The translations under genes and the position numbers were made by a program. This document shows positions 56,812 to 64,000 of a DNA stretch of 64,000 nucleotides, in pieces (within the stretch, counting starts at the first letter, position 1; each line of letters opens with the position of its first letter). The stretch is taken from the NCBI GenBank assembly GCA_023458555.1, contig JAEWYS010000014.1, positions 1-64,000 on the forward strand, read 5' to 3'. This DNA is from Bacteroidota bacterium. Lineage in GTDB: Bacteria; Bacteroidota; Bacteroidia; Cytophagales; Cytophagaceae. The notes under the pieces were generated by a model that saw only the letters and a program-made list of their open reading frames with translations, did not search any database and was not told where the DNA came from.

Positions 56812-58170
56812 TTATATTACTTTGGAAAATTGAACTTCTATTCTGGCTCCGGCGTGCATGCGCGCGTCAAAAGCCATACATATATTGCGAAGAAAAGGCT
56901 TACCTGCTTCATGAACGTGCAGCTCATGGTCTCCGATGCGGATCAATCCGTCGCTCTCCGGCTCTTTCAGCCGGGCAATCACTTCGCTGAGATCTGACTG
57001 GTCATCCCAACGGGTCTCCCGGCAGCACATGATATCGAGTATATGCCTGCGGTAGTGCAGGTCTTCGCTGTCCAGCATATGCCCTCTGAACACAGGCAGC
57101 AGCCCCTGCTCCACCATCTGCCGGTATTCCTCCACCGACTTCGCATTCTGGGCATAGGCGCTCCACAGATCGCTGATAGCAGAAACACCAAGACCAATCA
57201 GTCGCTCCGTATGGCGGGTGGTATAGCCCATAAAATTGCGGTGCAGCGTACCCTCCTGCTCTGCGCGGAATAATGTATCGCTTTCCAGCGCGAAATGATC
57301 CATACCGATTTCGTGGTAGCCTGCCGCCTCCAGCATGGAGCGACCCAGCTCGTACAGAGCACGTTTGCTTTCATCATCCGGCAGATCCATTTCTGTAAAG
57401 CGGCGCTGGCCCGGCTTTACCCAGGGTACATGTGCGTAGCTGTAAAACGCGATCCGGTCAGGTCTCAGCCTGCTGACCTTCTCAATGGTATCGGCAATCG
57501 TCTCCGCAGTCTGCAAAGGCAGGCCGTAGACAATATCATAATTAATCGATGTATAACCCGCTGCTCTGGCCTCTTCGGTGACCCGGCGTACATCGTCGTA
57601 GCTCTGTATCCGGTTGATGACCTGCTGCACGTTCGGATCAAAATCCTGAATGCCGTAGCTCACCCGGCGAAAGCCCAGGTCGTGCAATACCTCCAGATGT
57701 CCTTGGGTGGTATTGGCCGGATGGCCTTCAAAGCCCAGCTCGGCTCCCGGCGCCAGTGTTGCCCCGCTCAGCAGGCCGGAAATAAGCAGCTTCAGATTGT
57801 CAGAACTGAAAAAGGTAGGCGTACCGCCGCCAAGATGCAGCTCGCTGATTACCGGCTTTTGCCGCATATACGACCGGTACAGTCCCCATTCTTTCAGCAC
57901 CGTCTCAATATAGGGCAGCTCCACCGAATGATTGACCGTAATACGGGTATTGCAGCCGCAAAAGGTGCAGAGGCTTTCGCAGTACGGCAGATGCACATAG
58001 AGACTGATCTCTTCGGCCCTTTCCGAAAAACGCTCCCGTATCGTTTCCTCCCAGCCGCTGCGGCTGAACGAAGCTGTATCCCAGTAAGGCACGGTCGGGT
58101 AACCGGTATACCGGGGTCCCGGCACATTGTATTTGCGTATCAGCGAATAATCTACAAGCTCTTTCATCAT
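56812..58170 (-). CDS. hemN: Oxygen-independent coproporphyrinogen III oxidase
   Basis: A 452-residue radical SAM enzyme that makes protoporphyrinogen without oxygen. Cluster 'HLPYCESLCTFCGCNTRITV' (Cys64, 68, 71, with the extra Cys73 of HemN); 'ISELHLGGGTPTFFSSDNLK', 'NYDIVYGLPLQTAETIADTI' and the C-terminal HemN domain ('HRNFMGYTTRHTERLIGLGV'). Start ATG at 58170 overlaps the stop of the tauE/safE gene (TGATG), so it is translationally coupled; alternative ATGs at 58179 and 58167 exist. The longer upstream reading frame is a shadow of that gene. Confidence 0.92.
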   Translation of the reverse strand: MMKELVDYSLIRKYNVPGPRYTGYPTVPYWDTASFSRSGWEETIRERFSERAEEISLYVHLPYCESLCTFCGCNTRITVNHSVELPYIETVLKEWGLYRSYMRQKPVISELHLGGGTPTFFSSDNLKLLISGLLSGATLAPGAELGFEGHPANTTQGHLEVLHDLGFRRVSYGIQDFDPNVQQVINRIQSYDDVRRVTEEARAAGYTSINYDIVYGLPLQTAETIADTIEKVSRLRPDRIAFYSYAHVPWVKPGQRRFTEMDLPDDESKRALYELGRSMLEAAGYHEIGMDHFALESDTLFRAEQEGTLHRNFMGYTTRHTERLIGLGVSAISDLWSAYAQNAKSVEEYRQMVEQGLLPVFRGHMLDSEDLHYRRHILDIMCCRETRWDDQSDLSEVIARLKEPESDGLIRIGDHELHVHEAGKPFLRNICMAFDARMHAGARIEVQFSKVI

Positions 58171-58862
58171 CAGTGACATTGTGTAATTTTTCCACTTTTG
58201 TTTTCCGGACTCACATAAGGTATATTCATATTCAGGCCCCGTACGATCAGCAATACCGCTACCACGCAGGCCACATAGGGCATGGCTTTGTGAAACAGGC
58301 TCCGCATTTTCAGACTCAGCATGGTACCCATCAGCGACACCGCCAGCATGAGCGGTACAGTACCGAGGCCAAACAGCATCATAAACCCTGCTCCGGACAG
58401 CATATCGCCCGCTGCCAGCGAGGCAACCAGGGCCATATAAACCATACCGCAGGGCAATAATCCGTTGAGCAGTCCCAGCACAAAAAGCGGGGACCAGCCG
58501 GATTTTCTGAAATACTTCTGAAAAGCGCTGCGCACCGGTTTCTGTATGCTCCCAAGCAGCGTTCCGGACAGCCTGCCAAATACATCCTGCACCAGCACTA
58601 CGGATGCGATAATCATCAGCCCCGCTACGACGGAGACAGTCTGCTGCAGGCCTGCCATAGCCAGTCCCTGCCCCGCCAGACCGGTCAGCAGCCCCAGCCC
58701 GCCATAGGCCAGCACACGGCCGGCATTGTAGAGCAGGTACTTGAGTACCCGCACACGGCGGTTTGTGCTGCGCACCGGCAGTGCGAAGGCGATAGGCCCG
58801 CACATGCCGAGACAGTGCGCGCTGCCCATGAGTCCGATCATAAAGGCGGCATACCAGAGCAT
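58170..58862 (-). CDS. Sulfite exporter TauE/SafE-like (DsbD-type) membrane protein
   Basis: A 230-residue membrane protein with six hydrophobic segments, starting 'MLWYAAFMIGLMGSAHCLGM' with 'CGPIAFALPV', the C-x3-C-G-P pair typical of this group in cbb3 oxidase clusters, and 'VLGLLNGLLPCGMVYMALVA'. Probably handles copper or thiol redox during oxidase assembly, but the substrate is not known. One base separates it from the fixH stop side; overlaps hemN by one base. Confidence 0.82.
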   Translation of the reverse strand: MLWYAAFMIGLMGSAHCLGMCGPIAFALPVRSTNRRVRVLKYLLYNAGRVLAYGGLGLLTGLAGQGLAMAGLQQTVSVVAGLMIIASVVLVQDVFGRLSGTLLGSIQKPVRSAFQKYFRKSGWSPLFVLGLLNGLLPCGMVYMALVASLAAGDMLSGAGFMMLFGLGTVPLMLAVSLMGTMLSLKMRSLFHKAMPYVACVVAVLLIVRGLNMNIPYVSPENKSGKITQCH

Positions 58863-58863
58863 A

Positions 58864-59301
58864 TCAGTCGATCATCAATGTTTTTTCATCATAATATTGC
58901 ATACTTCCGACCTTATAGTCCACCTGCACCCTGTAGTAGCCTCTGGAAAACAGGTGGCGGTCAAAAAGCTGTACTCCATGCAGGTTGGAACTGATTGCCA
59001 GACGCAGATCTTTGGCCGCGTCCGAAGGCCGGAAAAAAAGTATGTCTCCCTCGATCGGCTGGCCGGCCAGCGATTCGGGAAAGCGCAGCACGACCTTATC
59101 ACCGGCCACTACACAGGACAGTGTATCGGACAGGCGGTTCTGGTTGAGCTGCTTGTCAATCTGGGACTGAAACTGTAGTTCACGTCCGTAGTAGTCCTCA
59201 ACAACCAGGTCAAAATTCTGACGAAAAGCGCTCACGACCATAAAGATCATAAAGGCGACAAAGCCCAGTGTGAGGAATGTAATGCGATATGCCCAGTTCA
59301 T
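58864..59301 (-). CDS. ccoH: FixH/CcoH-family assembly protein
   Basis: A 145-residue protein with one N-terminal helix (ITFLTLGFVAFMIFMVVSAF) and an Ig-like periplasmic domain ('DLVVEDYYGRELQFQSQIDK', 'GDKVVLRFPESLAGQPIEGD', 'RGYYRVQVDYKVGSMQYYDE'). FixH proteins are needed for stable cbb3 oxidase assembly. Position between ccoG and tauE/safE is the standard Bacteroidota order. Confidence 0.87.
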   Translation of the reverse strand: MNWAYRITFLTLGFVAFMIFMVVSAFRQNFDLVVEDYYGRELQFQSQIDKQLNQNRLSDTLSCVVAGDKVVLRFPESLAGQPIEGDILFFRPSDAAKDLRLAISSNLHGVQLFDRHLFSRGYYRVQVDYKVGSMQYYDEKTLMID

Positions 59302-59308
59302 AGCTTTA

Positions 59309-60724
59309 TTAGTGGGTTACAGGTCCGACAAATGTTGTGGTGAGCGTTTCCAGCTCTTTCTGATCCGCGTATACACCGAGGCGGATCTTCGTTTTGGTTT
59401 TGGTAATGGCCGCCCGGTCCAGCACGATAAAGGCGGCGGTCTCCGCCGTACCCTGCGCCGGTATAAGCAGAGACTTGCCTACCAGTTGCAGCTCCGCCTC
59501 TTCAGAGAGGCTGCGCAGATTGATATTGATCTCCCGATTGGTCTTATTGATCATTTTGATATTGTACAGATTGCCGATCCGGCCGTCCGGCATTTCCTGA
59601 TACATGATACCCGGTGTACGCAGCATGCTGGTCTCCACATCGGAACGAAAAGCCAGCAGTGTGCCGACAAATCCCAACAGAACCACCAGCACCGCAGAAT
59701 AAACCAGTATGCGGGACGTAAAACGAAAAGGCTTGCCCTCAGCAATCCCCGCTTCCGAATCCATACGGATCAGCCCTTCGGCCAGCCCGACATTGCGCAT
59801 CATAAAGTCGCAGGCATCCATACAGGCGGTACAATTGGTACATTCGAGCTGTGTGCCGTTGCGTATATCAATCCCCATGGGACAGACGTGTACACACTGG
59901 TTGCAGTCGATGCAGTCACCTTTGCCTGCCTGCGAACGGTCTTCACGTGCCTTGAGCCTGCCACGGTTTTCTCCGCGCACATAATCATAAGCCACAACCA
60001 GCGAGTTTTTGTCGGTCAGTACTCCCTGAAGCCGCCCGTACGGACAAACAGTGGTACAGACCTGCTCGCGAAACCGGGCGAATACCCAGTAAAACACCAC
60101 GGTAAACAGCAGCAGAGCGGCCATCGAGCCGGGTTGCTCAGCAGGAGCTGCCAGCATATGCATGACCGCCTCTGCACCTATGATATAACTCAGAAATATG
60201 GCCGCAATAAAGAAGGAGATCAGGAAAAACACGCTGTGTTTAAGGGATTTCTTAAAAACGACGGTGGGTGAAAGCGGTGCCCTGTCGAGCGCCATGCGTG
60301 TTTTCCAGTCTCCTTCTATCCAGTATTCGATCTTGCGAAAGACCGATTCCATGAAAATAGTCTGGGGGCATATCCAGCCACAGAAAATCCTCCCGTAGAT
60401 CACCGTAAACAGGACCACAAACAACATCATGGCGATCATGATCAGGAGAAAAATGTGAAAATCCTGTGGCCAGAATATCTTCCCAAACAATATAAACTTG
60501 CGTTCGATCACATTAAGCAGCAGCATCGGTTCACCACCTGTCTTCATAAACGGACCGGTCACCATGAGCACGATCAGCACCCAGGCTACCAGTGTGCGGT
60601 AACGGGTATAGCGCCCCTTTGGATTTTTTGGATACAGCCACACGCGTTTTCCCGCCTTATCCACCGTAGAGATAGCGTCCCGGAAGGTTTTTTCGGGTGT
60701 TCCGACAAAATTCTCGCTGTTCAT
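59309..60724 (-). CDS. ccoG: Cbb3 oxidase accessory protein CcoG (FixG/RdxA)
   Basis: A 471-residue membrane ferredoxin: N-terminal 'DFHIFLLIMIAMMLFVVLFT' and 'IYGRIFCGWICPQTIFMESV', four or five helices, two 4Fe-4S motifs ('GKGDCIDCNQCVHVCPMGID', 'LECTNCTACMDACDFMMRNV'), and a C-terminal Ig-like domain. CcoG reduces Cu(II) for delivery to the oxidase binuclear centre. Separated from ccoP by a 280-bp gap that contains a dispersed repeat. Confidence 0.92.
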   Translation of the reverse strand: MNSENFVGTPEKTFRDAISTVDKAGKRVWLYPKNPKGRYTRYRTLVAWVLIVLMVTGPFMKTGGEPMLLLNVIERKFILFGKIFWPQDFHIFLLIMIAMMLFVVLFTVIYGRIFCGWICPQTIFMESVFRKIEYWIEGDWKTRMALDRAPLSPTVVFKKSLKHSVFFLISFFIAAIFLSYIIGAEAVMHMLAAPAEQPGSMAALLLFTVVFYWVFARFREQVCTTVCPYGRLQGVLTDKNSLVVAYDYVRGENRGRLKAREDRSQAGKGDCIDCNQCVHVCPMGIDIRNGTQLECTNCTACMDACDFMMRNVGLAEGLIRMDSEAGIAEGKPFRFTSRILVYSAVLVVLLGFVGTLLAFRSDVETSMLRTPGIMYQEMPDGRIGNLYNIKMINKTNREININLRSLSEEAELQLVGKSLLIPAQGTAETAAFIVLDRAAITKTKTKIRLGVYADQKELETLTTTFVGPVTH

Positions 60725-60803
60725 AGTCTGCCCCTTTATGATCGTTCGTTTTCGTTATTACTTAGCACTAAACAATAGATTCAATGCTACTTATCCAGTA
60801 TCT

Positions 60804-60949
60804 TTACTTTTTCTCTATTGATGAGAAAAAGTAACAAAAAGAATCTAGGGCATGAGAAAATCTGCTAAAAAACCTCCTTTTCAGGCCTAAAATCAACAAA
60901 CTCACCCAGCCCTCCTTATCCGCCCCATGTTCAGACAGCGTTGATTTTG
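60804..60949. repeat. TTACTTTTTC...GAAAAAGTAA dispersed repeat, copy 2
   Basis: Hairpin arms TTACTTTTTC (60804-60813) and GAAAAAGTAA (60825-60834), then GAGAAAATCTGCTAAAAAAC matching the tail of copy 1 at 55836. It is followed by AAAATCAAC / GTTGATTTT arms (60890-60898 and 60941-60949) that could enclose about 40 bp. It interrupts the oxidase operon between ccoG and ccoP. Confidence 0.6.
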
Positions 60950-61004
60950 GACGGCCTTCGAGAAGGTTTTCTTAACGCAATTTCCTCAAAGCCCGTCACC
61001 AAAA

Positions 61005-61931
61005 TCAATCGATCTGCTTCGCACTGCTTTCATCTGTTACCTCATCTGTAGCATCTGCCACCTCGGCAGTTTCAACCACTTCCTCCTCTGCTTCCGGCAC
61101 GTATTTCTCTCCCTGAGCTTCTTTGGCATTCGGCGGATTAGTACCTTCCAGCGTCATGATATAGCTTGCCACATCCTGCATCTGTTTGGCGCTCAGCTGT
61201 GATTTCCAGGGGATCATCCCTTTTTGCGGTACACCGTGCTTGATCACCCGGAATACATTCTTAATACCACCACCATTGAGCCAGTATTCATCCGTCAGGT
61301 TGGGTCCTACACCTCCTTCTCCGATTTTGCCGTGACAGGGAGCGCAGTTCTGCACGTAGATCTTCTCACCTCTGAGTATCCCTTCATTATCAGCCATGGT
61401 TACGTTGGTTTCATTGAGCGATTCATCATCCTCTGAAGCAGCACCCCGCTGCGCCTTCGCGAGAAATACTTCATGCTCGTACTCCTCGATCTGTAGCTTA
61501 CCGCTGCCCATATGATAGTAGTACAAATACACTACGGAAAATACAATCGTAGCATAGAACAGATACTTCCACCAGGGCGGCAGATTATTGTCCAGCTCCC
61601 GGATACCATCGTATACGTGGTCGGTCATAACCTCCTCTTCCCGCTCAATCGGTACGGAGTCTGTCAGTGACTTGAGTACTCCGCCAAACAGTGGCTCGAC
61701 CGGGGTTTTCGGCTTTGCATAGTCCAGAAAGGTCCGCAGGGCAAGAATCAGGTACAGCAGCACCAGCGAGATCACAATGAGCAGACCGCAGATGAACAGC
61801 ATCAGCAGATCGTCCGGATTTACGGACAGAGACCCGGAGCTTTCAGCCCGGACAGTCACAGAGCTCAGCAGAAGGGTCAGCAGTGCGGCCGGACGTATTT
61901 TTTGGGATAGTATGGTAAAAATCTTCCTCAT
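61005..61931 (-). CDS. ccoP: Cbb3 oxidase diheme-type subunit III homologue with one heme c
   Basis: A 308-residue membrane cytochrome c: signal/anchor part (AALLTLLLSSVTVRA), membrane segment (LMLFICGLLIVISLVLLYLI), FixP-type N-terminal domain ('VYDGIRELDNNLPPWWKYLF', 'ATIVFSVVYLYYYHMG') and one c-heme site 'VQNCAPCHGKIGEGGVGPNL' near residue 210. Proteobacterial CcoP has two CxxCH motifs; only one is present here, as in many Bacteroidota. Acidic C-terminal tail. I start at ATG 61931, one base after the ccoQ stop. Confidence 0.88.
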   Translation of the reverse strand: MRKIFTILSQKIRPAALLTLLLSSVTVRAESSGSLSVNPDDLLMLFICGLLIVISLVLLYLILALRTFLDYAKPKTPVEPLFGGVLKSLTDSVPIEREEEVMTDHVYDGIRELDNNLPPWWKYLFYATIVFSVVYLYYYHMGSGKLQIEEYEHEVFLAKAQRGAASEDDESLNETNVTMADNEGILRGEKIYVQNCAPCHGKIGEGGVGPNLTDEYWLNGGGIKNVFRVIKHGVPQKGMIPWKSQLSAKQMQDVASYIMTLEGTNPPNAKEAQGEKYVPEAEEEVVETAEVADATDEVTDESSAKQID

Positions 61932-61932
61932 C

Positions 61933-62121
61933 TTAGTTTGTCGGGTTATGGGTAGCATCGTCCAGTGGCAGATTCTGCATTTTGACAATGTGTTTTTTAT
62001 CGCTTCTGATCACCAGCCACAGCATGATCAGAAAAAAACTGAAGAACAGCACAAAGGATATGACCGGATAGATCTCAATATTGCCTATGCTTGCCATGTG
62101 GTTTTTGATAAACTTCAACAT
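61933..62121 (-). CDS. ccoQ: CcoQ-like small subunit
   Basis: A 62-residue protein with one hydrophobic helix (YPVISFVLFFSFFLIMLWLV) followed by a charged tail (IRSDKKHIVKMQNLPLDD), the CcoQ/FixQ layout. It sits between ccoNO and ccoP, its usual place, with 7 and 1 bp spacing. CcoQ stabilises the oxidase. Confidence 0.8.
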   Translation of the reverse strand: MLKFIKNHMASIGNIEIYPVISFVLFFSFFLIMLWLVIRSDKKHIVKMQNLPLDDATHNPTN

Positions 62122-62128
62122 ATTTCGC

Positions 62129-64000
<1,872 letters not shown>

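Noticed and set aside
57295..58176. 293-residue plus-strand frame opposite hemN
   Set aside because: Mirror frame; GC-rich third positions of hemN keep it open.
58171..58803. N-terminal 200-residue extension of the hemN reading frame
   Set aside because: It runs in another frame through the tauE/safE gene, has no HemN similarity, and HemN proteins start near the ATG used here.
59270..60271. 333-residue plus-strand frame opposite ccoG
   Set aside because: Mirror frame with cysteine/histidine-rich composition produced by the complement of ccoG codons.

Overview
The window is a chromosomal segment of a Bacteroidota bacterium, probably of the Cytophagales/Chitinophagales type. Four things point there: a fused CcoN-CcoO cbb3 oxidase gene with the Bacteroidota gene order, a type IX secretion C-terminal sorting domain, lipoproteins of Bacteroidota style, and many promoter -7 boxes of the form TAnnTTTG, the sigma-70 element of this phylum. 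I see no rRNA, tRNA, CRISPR array, transposase or integrase.

Layout. (1) 0-2.4 kb: small stress/unknown genes and two lipoproteins. (2) 2.4-7.4 kb: a tripartite drug-efflux operon (tolC-hlyD-MFS, minus strand) divergent from an AraC regulator. (3) 7.8-9.8 kb: an ArsR-type repressor with a well-formed operator, translationally coupled to an SRPBCC-VOC fusion protein, followed by another SRPBCC gene. (4) 10.6-14.8 kb: a low-oxygen regulatory operon with a coiled-coil protein, a D-lactate dehydrogenase-like enzyme, an unknown protein, a FixL-like PAS histidine kinase with the histidine and arginine of heme PAS domains, and a receiver-CRP fusion regulator. (5) 14.8-20 kb: a T9SS-secreted SGNH-like protein, nitronate monooxygenase, a four-helix membrane protein with a TetR-type operator in its promoter, the TetR regulator, and a lipoprotein. 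(6) 20-39.6 kb: a long run of small single-domain accessory genes, nearly all on the minus strand (DUF1801, DoxX, YdeI, SRPBCC, VOC, MmcQ, DUF1398, DUF2200, DUF4180, RibD-like reductase, AraC regulators). It also holds methionine aminopeptidase and a radical-SAM/DUF4130 DNA-repair pair. (7) 39.6-54.1 kb: an AT-richer accessory region. Genes, mostly minus strand, are separated by imperfect palindromes of about 125-135 bp whose ends read TAAC...GTTA and which tend to sit just 3' of a minus-strand gene, as attC sites do in integron cassette arrays. A plus-strand macrolide phosphotransferase gene here has a leader peptide and a terminator/anti-terminator arrangement. (8) 54.3-64 kb: a PhyH-type dioxygenase, a group III truncated hemoglobin, a fatty-acid desaturase, and the cbb3 oxidase operon ccoNO-ccoQ-ccoP-ccoG-ccoH-tauE/safE-hemN. 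The last is read on the minus strand and runs off the right edge.

How it fits together. The two ends share a microaerobic theme: an oxygen-sensing kinase/CRP-type regulator with lactate fermentation on the left, and a high-affinity oxidase, oxygen-independent heme synthesis (hemN) and a truncated globin on the right. The middle 35 kb is accessory cargo in which the same small families recur as non-tandem copies. The best candidates for something undescribed are the attC-like palindromic repeat family with its genes and the attenuator ahead of the macrolide phosphotransferase. All calls come from reading the sequence; no database search or folding calculation was run.
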